The notes: a model not told the origin generated them from the letters alone. A stretch of 48,417 bases of DNA from an uncultured Granulosicoccaceae bacterium (GCA_937925815.1 CALAMQ010000066.1:1-48417); one strand, 5' to 3'; shown: positions 1 to 8,474, counted from the first letter of the stretch. Made by a program: numbers and translations.

Positions 1-269
1 GGGCTGGTCCATTGCTCGACGAAGGCATCGCTCAGGCAATCGTGCAAGATGACACCGTGGCAGCCGACCGCGTGCAAGCTCTCGTACCACACTGCTATGC
101 GGTCAAATTCATCCGGTTTTGCAAGTCCGGGTATCTCACGCCTGGCGCCACCGGCGCGCGCCCGAAAATGGGTCTTGATGTGTTTCAGGAGGTTGGTCTT
201 GCGCTTGGCTCGCGCCTGCGGGTCTGGTCGCGTGGTGAAATAGGTGGTCAACACCGTGTCGTGGTGCAT
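1..269 (-). CDS. Unrecognised protein of a glycan cluster (N-terminal part only)
   Basis: Only the first 89 codons are in the window; the gene continues beyond the left edge. It starts at an ATG that shares one base with the stop of the upstream acetyltransferase gene (TAATG), which argues for translational coupling and for this start. The visible protein begins MHHDTVLTTYFTTRPDPQ, has a basic stretch around residues 22-45, and then a segment WYESLHAVGCHGVILHD that looks like a beta strand ending in an acidic residue. I do not recognise the family with certainty. Its place in a surface-polysaccharide gene group and the look of the N-terminus would suit a glycosyltransferase-like enzyme, but that is inference. 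Confidence 0.6.
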   Translation of the reverse strand, partial: MHHDTVLTTYFTTRPDPQARAKRKTNLLKHIKTHFRARAGGARREIPGLAKPDEFDRIAVWYESLHAVGCHGVILHDCLSDAFVEQWTS

Positions 270-835
270 TAATCGTTGTCCTTGTTCTGGTCACCCAATG
301 CGCCCTGCGCTGACGCGTCATCGCCCCCGTCGAGCCGCCGGATCACTTTTGCTGGCACACCGGCCGCCACCGTGTAGGGCGGCACATCGTGGGTGACCAC
401 GGAATTGGCGCCAATCACACAGTGCTTGCCAATTGTTACACCGGGCATGATCGCAACCCCGATCCCAATCCACGTGCCCCGTCCAATGTGAACCGGCCCG
501 ATGGAGTGCGACTGGTGCCGAACAGGGTACGTGGCGTCGGGCAGCGTGTGGTAGCTCTCGGTGATAAACACGCGCTCAGAAATCAGCACGTCGTCTTCAA
601 TCGTGATGCTGCTGCCAACGCCAGAGAGGCCGAAATAGCGCCCAATGGAGACGTTCTGGCCAATCTGCACCGCACACTCTGGTCCAACCGTAAACCACGC
701 GTGCTGTCGAATTTTGCTACCCGCACCGACCCGAATTCGGTTGACCGATTCCAGATTGCGAAACGGCCGCTCAATTTTGAATCCCTCACGGCGCTGACGG
801 CGACCAAAGGCGAGGTGTGCAAAAAGACTGGCCAA
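269..835 (-). CDS. Left-handed beta-helix (hexapeptide repeat) acetyltransferase
   Basis: Predicted cytoplasmic O- or N-acetyltransferase of the WcaF/maltose-acetyltransferase group, 188 residues, which would transfer acetyl from acetyl-CoA to a sugar or nucleotide sugar. The sequence shows repeating hexapeptides such as VQIGQNVSIGRYFGL, IGRGTWIGIGVAIMPGVTIG and HCVIGANSVVTHDVP, followed by the typical closing segment VAAGVPAKVIRRL. A catalytic histidine is plausible in the ESYHTL segment. It lies 14 bases after the FkbM-type methyltransferase and is coupled by TAATG to the next gene. The acceptor cannot be read from the sequence; modification of an O-antigen or exopolysaccharide unit is inferred from the neighbours. 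Confidence 0.85.
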   Translation of the reverse strand: MASLFAHLAFGRRQRREGFKIERPFRNLESVNRIRVGAGSKIRQHAWFTVGPECAVQIGQNVSIGRYFGLSGVGSSITIEDDVLISERVFITESYHTLPDATYPVRHQSHSIGPVHIGRGTWIGIGVAIMPGVTIGKHCVIGANSVVTHDVPPYTVAAGVPAKVIRRLDGGDDASAQGALGDQNKDND

Positions 836-849
836 TTCACACCACCCAA

Positions 850-1599
850 TCAGGCGCGAGCGTAATGGCGGTGTTCATCGGACTTCCGGGTGTGCGTCCA
901 GCAACGGGAATAGCCGTGGCGCGAAAACCAGGTCTCTATCAATTCACCGTCGGGCATGCGGTCCGCGCCACCTTTGGTATGAACCTCCACAAACACGTGC
1001 GCCGGCGGGTGCGACTCAAACAGCGACGCCATGCCGCTCAGCACCAGCCCTTCAGCGCCCTCAACATCAATCTTCACCAACGTCGGCCAGACGCCATGTT
1101 GTTCACAAAAGTCACTCGCGCGCATCACGGGCACGGTTTCCTGCCCGGTTGCTTTGTGGTCTGTTGAGATGGAGTGACGCCCGTCGCCCGTCTCACCGTG
1201 GGTGTAGAGCGTTGCGTCGCCAGTGACATCGCCGAGCGCAAGGCGGTGAGGATTGAGGATGTCCTCGCAGCCGTTTAACGCGATGTTCCGCTGCAACTTG
1301 GCAAAATTCCGGCTCTCAGGTTCAAAGCAGTGCACACAGCCTGGGCGCTGCCCGGCGTCGCTTGCATTGAGCAACAACGAGATCAAGCCGATATTGGCAC
1401 CGATATCAAACACCACGGCGTCCGGACCGCAATGCTCGCGCACCCGTGAGACCAAATCCGATTCTTTACGGATGGCGTTGACACGTCGCCATTCCCGCAA
1501 TGAATTCACATCCATGGTGAGCGCCGCGCCCATGACGTTCACCGTTCCGGTGACGGAGCGGCCAAGGAGCGAATTGACAAGCACGGTCAGCCTGTTCAT
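850..1599 (-). CDS. FkbM-family SAM-dependent methyltransferase
   Basis: A 249-residue methyltransferase of the FkbM type, common in polysaccharide and natural-product clusters, where it O-methylates sugars. Motif I is visible as VVFDIGANIGLISLLL, followed by CFEPES (motif II acidic residue) and the family hallmark LVKIDVEGAEGLVLSGM further on. The frame is open 60 codons upstream, but that part lies inside the ligase gene. The internal ATG gives an exact ATGA overlap with the ligase stop and starts a normal MNRLTVLVNSLLGR N-terminus, so I chose it. The substrate is unknown; methylation of an O-antigen or capsule sugar is inferred. Confidence 0.85.
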   Translation of the reverse strand: MNRLTVLVNSLLGRSVTGTVNVMGAALTMDVNSLREWRRVNAIRKESDLVSRVREHCGPDAVVFDIGANIGLISLLLNASDAGQRPGCVHCFEPESRNFAKLQRNIALNGCEDILNPHRLALGDVTGDATLYTHGETGDGRHSISTDHKATGQETVPVMRASDFCEQHGVWPTLVKIDVEGAEGLVLSGMASLFESHPPAHVFVEVHTKGGADRMPDGELIETWFSRHGYSRCWTHTRKSDEHRHYARA

Positions 1600-2936
1600 G
1601 ACACGGGGTCTCGTTGAAGGTGTGGGTCGCGCGCAGACGGTGCGCGCTCTGAGGTGCACTGGCGAATGACAAACGCCGCCAACGCCATCAGCCAAATGAT
1701 AGCAAAACGTTGATCTGACCAATGCAGGTGCGTCATCGGCAGCGACCACACCGTGAGCGCTGCGGTGTACAGCAAACACTTGAGCGCGATCACGCGCTCG
1801 AGCGTCCCGTGCCGTTCACGCGCCCGCCACACGTACCATGCAAGCATTAAAAAGAGCGCGTAGATCAACAACCAGCCCACCGCGCCCAACTCGACCAAAA
1901 ATTCGAGGTGGGTGCTGTGCAGGTGCGGGTGAATATGAAAATCGGGATCAGACAACAACAACGAGCGCGCGGCATTGGGGCCGTGGCCAACAATCTGGTG
2001 GCTGTGCCAGTGATCGACACCAAACGCGAAGAGGTGCACGCGCCTGGCAAAAAACACATCGCGGTCACGCGGCAACTGACTGGTGTCAAAGGTCAGCGCG
2101 AAGTCCACATTGGTGCCGCGCACCAAGCGCCGGTCCAGCAGGTCTTTGTTGAGGTAGCTAAACGCCGCACCGACAACAAGCGTCACCGCAATTGCGCCAA
2201 ATGCAATGGCCCGGGTGCGCCCACGGGTGCGCCACAGCACCACCAACACGGCGAGGCCAAAAGTGCCTGCGGTGCAGATCCACGCGGTGCGTGACCCAGA
2301 GGTCAGCACCGCTTGGAGCAACAATAAAATCGCAAATACCACCGCCGCTCCCACCGCGATCCGCCGCACACGGCCAACACGGCTCTGCACCGTGAACACG
2401 GCGATACAGCAAGCTGAGATCAGCGCCAACATGCCCTGCATGCCAAAGGAGGTATAGTACTTGCCAAAACCGTATTGCTTTGGCGAGAACAGTGTCGTCT
2501 CAAGTGAGCCGTAGTCGATGTTGGTCACGATCCGCAACAGCACCGCGCCAACGGGCAACCACATCACCCAGAGCATGCGATCACGCAAGTGAAAGAAGAC
2601 GGCCGAGAGCGGAATAAACAACAGGAATTCGAGAAAATGGCCGGTGCCTGCAAGGACGTCGGCAGGTGGCACCTGTCCCCGAGCCGCGGCGAAAACCGCT
2701 GAGACCAAAACCCACACAGCAAAGCCGTAGGCCACAAGCTCAATAGCGCGGGGTAACTTGGGTACAATGCTGTCACGCTGCCGCCACAACCACAGCAGCA
2801 TCAAGACGTAGCCGACAAAAAACACCACCGTCTTGGAGCGGTAGGTCATCGCAAACAAAAACACACCGGTCCAGAGCAGGGCCGCTTCCGGCAACGCATG
2901 AGACGTTGGTCGGTTTTTGGCGTCTGTCACATTCAC
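1596..2936 (-). CDS. O-antigen ligase family membrane protein (WaaL-like)
   Basis: Polytopic inner-membrane protein of 446 residues with about ten hydrophobic segments. It matches the O-antigen ligase/polymerase (Wzy_C) family, which transfers undecaprenyl-linked glycan to lipid A-core in the periplasm. A large periplasmic loop lies between about residues 270 and 350 and holds the characteristic GHGPNAARSLLLSDP and HPHLHSTHLEFLVELGAVG segments, with the conserved histidine before the final membrane helices. It heads a leftward group with the methyltransferase and acetyltransferase (ATGA overlap at its stop). A Wzy polymerase would look similar; the ligase call is favoured by the H-x-H-x-H-S-T-H loop but is not certain. 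Confidence 0.8.
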   Translation of the reverse strand: MNVTDAKNRPTSHALPEAALLWTGVFLFAMTYRSKTVVFFVGYVLMLLWLWRQRDSIVPKLPRAIELVAYGFAVWVLVSAVFAAARGQVPPADVLAGTGHFLEFLLFIPLSAVFFHLRDRMLWVMWLPVGAVLLRIVTNIDYGSLETTLFSPKQYGFGKYYTSFGMQGMLALISACCIAVFTVQSRVGRVRRIAVGAAVVFAILLLLQAVLTSGSRTAWICTAGTFGLAVLVVLWRTRGRTRAIAFGAIAVTLVVGAAFSYLNKDLLDRRLVRGTNVDFALTFDTSQLPRDRDVFFARRVHLFAFGVDHWHSHQIVGHGPNAARSLLLSDPDFHIHPHLHSTHLEFLVELGAVGWLLIYALFLMLAWYVWRARERHGTLERVIALKCLLYTAALTVWSLPMTHLHWSDQRFAIIWLMALAAFVIRQCTSERAPSARDPHLQRDPVS

Positions 2937-3001
2937 GTCATTGGCCCGATCGAGTTTGCCACGGCTGTAAATTGTAGAGCACCACCCCGGCTCAGCTCAC
3001 C

Positions 3002-3337
3002 TCAACTATCTGGCAAATTCTTCGGCGTGTAGATCGGGCTTGGAAAGGCGGTGATGTTGTCTTTGCTGATTTCGGTCAAGCTCGCGGTTCCGCGCTTTTC
3101 AACGCGGTCGATGCGCAGAATCGCGTGCATAGGCACCCAGGTCTGCTCAACCCCTTGAAATTCGCCTTTGAGCTTCTCTTCCGCCGGATCAACCACCACG
3201 CTGGTGGTCTCGCCAAAGACAAAATCCCGCAGCACGACGAAGCCGTAGAGGTCCGCTTGGAACACCTCGCGGACATAGACCTCCATGAGCTGGTTCTGGT
3301 TGACGAATTTAACGCGGTATAAGTGGTCTTTGCTCAT
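3002..3337 (-). CDS. DUF1820 family protein
   Basis: Conserved 111-residue gammaproteobacterial protein of unknown function. The family pattern is clear: an N-terminal YRVKFVNQNQLMEVYVREV, then QADLYGFVVLRDFVFGE, VVVDPAEEKLKGEF and PMHAILRIDRVEKRG. No signal peptide or membrane segment is visible, so it is probably cytoplasmic. The start overlaps the stop of rluB by ATGA, so it is probably translated together with the pseudouridine synthase. The C-terminal 20 residues after the family core are less conserved in type. No function is assigned. Confidence 0.88.
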   Translation of the reverse strand: MSKDHLYRVKFVNQNQLMEVYVREVFQADLYGFVVLRDFVFGETTSVVVDPAEEKLKGEFQGVEQTWVPMHAILRIDRVEKRGTASLTEISKDNITAFPSPIYTPKNLPDS

Positions 3338-4182
3338 GAGGGTTTTTGGCGTTTGGACGGCCGCGGCGCGCGCCGTTTGGGTTGTGTGTCGGCGGTGCGC
3401 TGTCCGCGCGGTGGTTGTTTTTTTACAAGGGATAAATTTTCTGATTGCTCGCGGCCAACGGCTTTGAGCAACGCAGATAAGTCATCACCCTTGAGGAGGT
3501 CATATTTCCCTCTCGCGAGCCAGCGCGGCAATGATACAGGTCCGTACTGAATCCGCGTCAGGCGGCTCACCACCATGCCCTGTGACTCCCACAAGCGCCT
3601 GACTTCGCGGTTGCGCCCCTCGCGCAGGGTCACGTGGTACCAGGTGTTGCTGCCCTCGCCACCTGCGGCCGTGATGGTGTCAAACGAGGCCAGGCCGTCG
3701 TCGAGTTCGACACCGGCGAGCAGCGCCTTCAATGCATCGTCCGCCACTTCACCGTGCACCCGCACCGCGTATTTGCGAACCAACTCAGACGACGGGTGCA
3801 TCATGCGGTTGGCGAGCTCACCATCGTCGGTGAAGAGCAGCAGGCCACTGGTGTTGATGTCGAGTCGGCCGACCGCCACCCAGCGGCTGTTGTGCAACGC
3901 GGGCAGTTTGTCGAACACCGTCTGGCGCCCCTGTTCATCATCACGCGTACACACCAGCCCCACAGGCTTGTGGTAAAGCATCACACGCGCCGGTGCGCGA
4001 CCGCGGTCAACCACTTGGTGGTGCACCCCGCGCACGGTTACCCAGTCGCGAGCACCGACCTTGGCCCCGAGCTCGGCGCGCTCAAAATTGACGCGCACGT
4101 CGCCGTCACGGATCCATTGCTCAAGCGCACGGCGCGAGCCAAATCCGCAAGACGCGAGCAATTTCTGCAGTCGTTGGGCCAT
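3334..4182 (-). CDS. rluB: 23S rRNA pseudouridine synthase RluB
   Basis: RsuA/RluB-family enzyme that isomerises a uridine of 23S rRNA (U2605 in Escherichia coli) to pseudouridine. The protein (282 residues) has an N-terminal S4 RNA-binding domain beginning AQRLQKLLASCGFGSRR. The catalytic aspartate is Asp108 in GRLDINTSGLLLFTDDGELA, and a later segment reads HVTLREGRNREVRRLWESQG. The C-terminus is a basic tail rich in Arg, Lys and Pro, as is usual for RluB. The frame is open 35 codons upstream, but the internal ATG at the S4 domain matches family starts. RsuA and RluE are the alternatives; the S4 domain together with the basic tail favours RluB. Confidence 0.9.
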   Translation of the reverse strand: MAQRLQKLLASCGFGSRRALEQWIRDGDVRVNFERAELGAKVGARDWVTVRGVHHQVVDRGRAPARVMLYHKPVGLVCTRDDEQGRQTVFDKLPALHNSRWVAVGRLDINTSGLLLFTDDGELANRMMHPSSELVRKYAVRVHGEVADDALKALLAGVELDDGLASFDTITAAGGEGSNTWYHVTLREGRNREVRRLWESQGMVVSRLTRIQYGPVSLPRWLARGKYDLLKGDDLSALLKAVGREQSENLSLVKKQPPRGQRTADTQPKRRAPRPSKRQKPS

Positions 4183-4208
4183 GTGAAGCACTCTTGGGCA
4201 AGGCGCGC

Positions 4209-4325
4209 ATGATAGCAACGATTGCACCCGTCCCGTGCGATCCATGTGACTCCAGCTCAGGCGTCCACGCAGTTTCAAGGCGAGCACTGCAGGCTTTCGT
4301 CAGCACAATCCAAAGCCGGTATCAT
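4209..4325. promoter_or_regulatory. Divergent rluB/moaB promoter region
   Basis: The 187-nt gap between the divergent rluB and moaB starts holds two TATCAT elements in opposite orientation. Towards moaB, a -35-like TCGTCA (4297-4302) is separated by 17 nt from TATCAT (4320-4325), about 45 nt before the ATG; this pairing is fair (4/6 and 5/6 matches to sigma-70). Towards rluB, TATCAT lies at 4214-4209 but no good -35 precedes it. Assignment is by eye only. Confidence 0.35.
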
Positions 4326-4369
4326 GCTCTGGCTGCACACCAACCCTCAGCGCCACACTGCCACATGCC

Positions 4370-4894
4370 ATGTCAGAACCAAGCCGGCCGTTCCTGCCAC
4401 TCAATATCGCAGTTCTCACCGCCTCAGACAGCCGCACCGAAGCCAATGATGCATCGGGCTCGCTGTTGCTGGGCCGACTTAACGACGCCGGGCACACCGG
4501 CTGCGACAAACAAATCGTGCCAGATGACATCTACCGCATTCGAGCCGTGGTAAGCGGCTGGATCGCCGACCCCGAGATTGACGTGGTCATCACAACCGGT
4601 GGCACCGGTGTGACCGGCCGCGACGGCACACCCGAGGCGGTCGCCCCGTTGCTCGACAAACAACTCGATGGCTTTGGAGAGATGTTTCGCATGCTGTCGT
4701 TTGAAGAGATCGGCAGCTCGACCCTACAATCGCGCGCGCTTGCAGGCGTTGCCAACGGCACCTACCTCTTTGTCTTGCCGGGTTCGCCGAGCGCGTGCGC
4801 GACAGCGTGGGATCGCCTGATCCTGAGCCAGCTCGACAACCGCACCCTGCCGTGCAACCTGCCGATGTTGATGCCTCGGCTCAAGGAGCGCTAG
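4370..4894 (+). CDS. moaB: Molybdenum cofactor biosynthesis protein MoaB
   Basis: MoaB/MogA-family protein of 174 residues acting in molybdopterin metabolism, where the family binds or adenylylates molybdopterin. Visible motifs are [14 protein letters not shown] at the N-terminus, [20 protein letters not shown] in the middle, [16 protein letters not shown], and [13 protein letters not shown] near the end, all standard for the family. It is cytoplasmic and stands alone: the upstream gene is divergent and the downstream protease starts about 107 nt away. MogA has the same fold; length and the PGSPSA region fit MoaB better. No other molybdenum cofactor gene is in the window. Confidence 0.9.
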   Translation: MSEPSRPFLPLNIAVLTASDSRTEANDASGSLLLGRLNDAGHTGCDKQIVPDDIYRIRAVVSGWIADPEIDVVITTGGTGVTGRDGTPEAVAPLLDKQLDGFGEMFRMLSFEEIGSSTLQSRALAGVANGTYLFVLPGSPSACATAWDRLILSQLDNRTLPCNLPMLMPRLKER

Positions 4895-5001
4895 AGCCGC
4901 GTTTGGATAAGCGCGTCATCGCAGACGACACGCAGTAACCGACCACACTCAGATCGCCTGTCGCGGTGCACATCGGCACCCCGATTGCACTGCATCTGGG
5001 C

Positions 5002-6420
5002 ATGGACAAACCACGCCCGCGTATCAGGCCTTTTCGCCAATGTCTTGGCACCCGAGGCCGCCTCATTTGTACCGCGTTGCTCTCAGTCGGTGTTGGGCTG
5101 CAGAGCGATGCCGCACACGCGCGCGTCGAGCAACCCCGTGCCGCACGAGTGATCCAAGCGCCCATGGCCACGGCCCACGCGACCCCCATCGCCCGCAAAG
5201 CGCTGACCTTCAACGCCGCCATTCCAGGCGAGCTCGGCGACGACATCGACGATGACCCCTTGCTCTCAGACCAATGGGCTCTGACCGATCCCGCGACCAA
5301 CCCCGGCGGCGCCCAGCTGCTAGACGCCTGGCAATCCGATCTCGCGCAGAGCCGCGTCACAGTCGCGGTGGTCGACAGTGGCGTGGTGTTGACCCACCCC
5401 GATCTTGGCAACTTGTTGCCGGGCTACGATTTCATCAGCGACCCGCTAACCGGCAACGACGGCGACGGGCGCGACAACGATCCGAGCGACACCGGTGACT
5501 GGGTCTCGGCGAGTGACATCGACAGCGGCGTGGTCGACGACGACTGCCAGGTACAGTCAAGCACTTGGCACGGCACGGCCGTGACCGGCATTCTCGCCGC
5601 CACCCGGGACAACAACCGTGGCATCGCCGGGGCCGCAACGGATATCGATGTGTTGCCAGTGCGGGTGATGGGCAAGTGCGGCGGCACCGTCGCCGACCTG
5701 ACTGACGGCATCCGCTGGGCGGCCGGCCTCGATGTGCCAGGCGCCCCAGACAATCCGAACCCTGCCCAAGTGATCAATTTGAGCTTGGGCATCACTTCAG
5801 CCTGCACCACCGCATTCCAGCAGACAATTGACGACGTCACGCGCGCAGGTGCCGTGGTGGTGGTGGCCGCCGGCAACCAGGCAGCCAACATGGACATCGA
5901 GCCGCACAGCCCGGCCACCTGTGACAACGTGATCACCGTTGGCGCGGCGCGGCGCGACGGCGCGCTGTCAAGCTACAGCAGCTATGGCAGCGCGGTTGAC
6001 CTTCTCGCCCCCGGTGGCGAACCCAACGACGGCGTGATCACAACAGAGGACAGCGGCACGCGCGCGCCGGCACACACCGAAGACTATGGTCGGCGCTACG
6101 GCACCAGCATGGCAACGCCGCACGTGAGTGCGACGGTTGCGATGATGATCGCGGTCAACCCCTTGCTCAGCGTCGATGACATCGCGCAGCACTTAGCCGA
6201 CTCGAGCACGCCCACGACGTCGGCCTGCAGCGGCTGCGGCGCGGGTTTGCTCAATGCCGAGAATGCCGTCCTGGCCGCCGCCGGCGCGCCGACAACCGGC
6301 GCCCTGAGTGCCGACACCGCACTCAAGAGCGGCGGTCCGGTGTCGCCGTTGCTGTTAATCGGGTTGTGGCTACTCGCTCGCTTTGCAGGCCGCGAATCAG
6401 TCAGTCGAATTCGGCACTGA
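5002..6420 (+). CDS. Secreted subtilisin-like (S8) serine protease with GlyGly-CTERM-like tail
   Basis: Predicted exported peptidase of 472 residues. An in-frame GTG lies 12 codons upstream; I chose the ATG because it begins a Sec-type signal peptide ending near DAAHA. The catalytic triad is visible as Asp125 (VAVVDSGVVLTHPDL), His190 (WHGTAVTGI) and Ser369 (YGTSMATPHV), with the oxyanion Asn292 in AAGNQ. Six cysteines after the signal suggest disulfides. The last 30 residues read as two glycines, a hydrophobic helix (PLLLIGLWLLARFAG) and a basic end, which resembles the GlyGly-CTERM surface-sorting signal cut by rhombosortase. No rhombosortase gene is in the window. The 3' end overlaps truD tail to tail by 24 nt. 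Confidence 0.9.
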   Translation: MDKPRPRIRPFRQCLGTRGRLICTALLSVGVGLQSDAAHARVEQPRAARVIQAPMATAHATPIARKALTFNAAIPGELGDDIDDDPLLSDQWALTDPATNPGGAQLLDAWQSDLAQSRVTVAVVDSGVVLTHPDLGNLLPGYDFISDPLTGNDGDGRDNDPSDTGDWVSASDIDSGVVDDDCQVQSSTWHGTAVTGILAATRDNNRGIAGAATDIDVLPVRVMGKCGGTVADLTDGIRWAAGLDVPGAPDNPNPAQVINLSLGITSACTTAFQQTIDDVTRAGAVVVVAAGNQAANMDIEPHSPATCDNVITVGAARRDGALSSYSSYGSAVDLLAPGGEPNDGVITTEDSGTRAPAHTEDYGRRYGTSMATPHVSATVAMMIAVNPLLSVDDIAQHLADSSTPTTSACSGCGAGLLNAENAVLAAAGAPTTGALSADTALKSGGPVSPLLLIGLWLLARFAGRESVSRIRH

Positions 6421-7428
6421 AGCGTCTTCAAACTCGCCAATTTCCTGAAGCACAGCGGTCGCGAATTGCCCAGGGCGCAGGGTAAAGGTGAGTCGCGCTG
6501 TGCTGTGATCGTCGCTCAGCGTCGCTTGCAAATCACTCGGACACACGCGAAGCGGCCGCCGTTCAGCCCGCAGGCCGTGCTGTTCCAAGCCGTCCATCAA
6601 CGCGCTTTCATCTGCGAGCAACGCGCGTTCGCGGGCCGCGCATTGTCCATCGCGCGTGGCCTCGCCTCGCCCCCACATCGGGCCAGTGGGGTGCACGTCA
6701 GCCGATGCAACACGCGCACAGATCGCGTCATCCGCAGTTTCACAATAAAATACGCTGCCCGAACCATCGAGGTTGAGAATGTCGCCATCGACAGCCGTGT
6801 TCCATGTGCCTTGTGCGACGCGTTGCATCAAAAATTGGTTAAAAAGATGCGACCGGGCCGCTGAGAGCAGGAAGCTGCGCTGATCCCGCCGCACGCGACC
6901 GCCGCTCTCGAACCACTCGCGTGCGCGGGCCAGGTTGCCACCGTCGCGGCCAAATCGCTGCGCGCCAAACCAATTTGGGCAGCCGTGCTGCGCGATGGCC
7001 TCGCAGCGCGCCAAGAAACCCTCTGCGCCGGCATCAATTGCGAGCTGTAATTCGAAGTGGTTAGCACTGTGCGCCCCGAGCCGCAGCTTGCGGTGATGCC
7101 GAGCCACCGTCTGTACCTCAACCCCCTCTGGCGGTGACAGGTCGCTTGGCGACACGTGCCTCGGCACGCTGAACCACTGACGACAGCGTGCATGCCGGTC
7201 TTTTTGTCCACAATAGCCGACATCACGCGGCGCCACACCGGTCTCACGCGCCAACCAGCGCGCAACCCACGCCGTGTTTTGTCCAATTTTCTCAACCTCT
7301 ATGAGGCTGTGTTCGCCCTCGCCACTGGGTGATTCGCGCAATTGCTCAAGCACCACAAAGTGCTCTGGACGGAGGCGAAACCGCCCTAAACAGGGTTCGC
7401 CAATGTGTGCGCGCGCGAGTTCAGGCAT
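6397..7428 (-). CDS. truD: tRNA pseudouridine(13) synthase TruD
   Basis: TruD makes pseudouridine at position 13 of tRNA. The 343-residue protein shows RLRPEHFVVLEQL near the start, the catalytic aspartate Asp77 in GYCGQKDRHARCRQWFS, ARHHRKLRLGAHSANHFEL, CPNWFGAQRFGRDGGNL, and RSFLLSAARSHLFNQFL, all conserved in the family. The frame is open 16 codons upstream; I took the internal ATG because it aligns with the E. coli N-terminal length before the conserved PEHFVV segment. The gene's end overlaps the convergent protease gene by 24 nt. In E. coli truD sits in the surE region; here it has no such neighbours. Confidence 0.92.
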   Translation of the reverse strand: MPELARAHIGEPCLGRFRLRPEHFVVLEQLRESPSGEGEHSLIEVEKIGQNTAWVARWLARETGVAPRDVGYCGQKDRHARCRQWFSVPRHVSPSDLSPPEGVEVQTVARHHRKLRLGAHSANHFELQLAIDAGAEGFLARCEAIAQHGCPNWFGAQRFGRDGGNLARAREWFESGGRVRRDQRSFLLSAARSHLFNQFLMQRVAQGTWNTAVDGDILNLDGSGSVFYCETADDAICARVASADVHPTGPMWGRGEATRDGQCAARERALLADESALMDGLEQHGLRAERRPLRVCPSDLQATLSDDHSTARLTFTLRPGQFATAVLQEIGEFEDASVPNSTD

Positions 7429-7543
7429 GTGGTTGTCTCTCAAGCGTGGAGATCCGATATCAAAGTGGTCTACCATGATGCCATCTGAGACTGTCCGAGC
7501 CCTGACAACTTTTGCGCAGCAACGGCACTGACATACCCATTTG

Positions 7544-7559
7544 CTACGTGAACACGTGG
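7544..7559. promoter_or_regulatory. Near-perfect palindrome in truD/ydcH intergenic region
   Basis: CTACGTG-AA-CACGTGG is an inverted repeat with 6 of 7 arm positions matching around a 2-nt centre, in the 177-nt divergent gap between truD and the YdcH-like gene. The size and AT centre would suit a dimeric repressor site, but no regulator is suggested by neighbours and no clear -35/-10 pair was found beside it. Confidence 0.3.
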
Positions 7560-7605
7560 CAACCCACCAAGCGCTTGCGTCGCGATATCACTGGGAACAT
7601 GCAGT

Positions 7606-7812
7606 ATGGATGAAAGCCAACGCGAGCAGCTTCGCCTGCTGGTCACAGAGCTTCACCACGAACACAGTGACCTTGATTTGGTGATCAGGACGCTATCGAC
7701 CCAGACCGCAACCGACCAACTGCAACTGCGGCGCTTGAAGAAGCGCAAGTTGATGCTCAAAGACCAGATCGAGAAGATCAAAAGCCAACTCATCCCAGAC
7801 TTAAACGCATGA
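7606..7812 (+). CDS. YdcH family (DUF465) small coiled-coil protein
   Basis: A 68-residue, highly charged helical protein. The hallmark of the YdcH/DUF465 family is present in the second half: LRRLKKRKLMLKDQIEKIK followed by a short tail, with HEHSDLDLVIRTLS upstream. It is predicted to be a cytoplasmic coiled coil; the family has no settled biochemical role. It is followed 15 nt later by the MBL-fold hydrolase gene, so the two may be co-transcribed. Confidence 0.85.
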   Translation: MDESQREQLRLLVTELHHEHSDLDLVIRTLSTQTATDQLQLRRLKKRKLMLKDQIEKIKSQLIPDLNA

Positions 7813-7827
7813 GCAACCGGAGTTTTA

Positions 7828-8457
7828 ATGCGCCACGAAATTGTAATCGTCACGCCGTTTCAGCAAAACTGTACTTTGCTGTGGTGCGAGCACACTTTAA
7901 AAGGCGCGGTGGTTGATCCCGGCGGCGATCTGCCCACCGTCTACGCAGCCATTGAACAGGCTGGTATTGAAATCGAGTCCGTGCTTCTCACCCATGGACA
8001 CATCGATCACGCAGGCGGCGCGCGCGAGTGTGCGAGCGCGCTCGGCGTCAACATCGTCGGTCCACACAAAGACGATGCGCCGCTGCTAGACGACCTCGCA
8101 TCCCAAGCTGAGATGTTTGGCTTTCCGCCAGTCAAAGGCGTAGAACCGGACCAGTGGCTTGAGGAAGGCGACGTGATCACGCTCGGCGAAGTGAAACTCG
8201 AAGTGATACACACACCCGGGCACGCGCCTGGTCACGTGTCATTTTACGAGCGTCGCTCGCGCATCCTGCAAAGCGGTGACGTCATCTTCAATGGATCGAT
8301 TGGCCGCACAGATCTGCCCGGTGGCAACCACGCGCAGCTGCTCAACACCATCCGCGAAAAAGTGCTGCCTCTTGGTGACGAGGTGTATTTCATCCCCGGC
8401 CACGGACCGAGCGGCACGCTCGGGCACGAGCGACAAACCAACCCGTTCTTGCGCTAG
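7828..8457 (+). CDS. MBL-fold metallo-hydrolase (glyoxalase II-like, YcbL type)
   Basis: A 209-residue metallo-beta-lactamase-fold hydrolase. The binuclear metal site is visible: THGHIDHAGG (His56, His58, Asp60, His61), HTPGHAPGHVSF, SGDVIFNGSIGRTDLPGG and IPGHGPSGTLGHERQTNPF. The short length and the NGSIGRTDLPGG and closing TNPF segments match the YcbL subgroup rather than true glyoxalase II, which carries an extra C-terminal helical domain. YcbL-type proteins are cytoplasmic thioester hydrolases in vitro; the physiological substrate here is unknown. It sits between the YdcH-like gene and the HIT gene with short gaps. Confidence 0.88.
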   Translation: MRHEIVIVTPFQQNCTLLWCEHTLKGAVVDPGGDLPTVYAAIEQAGIEIESVLLTHGHIDHAGGARECASALGVNIVGPHKDDAPLLDDLASQAEMFGFPPVKGVEPDQWLEEGDVITLGEVKLEVIHTPGHAPGHVSFYERRSRILQSGDVIFNGSIGRTDLPGGNHAQLLNTIREKVLPLGDEVYFIPGHGPSGTLGHERQTNPFLR

Positions 8458-8474
8458 GCACCACGCTTACGGAC

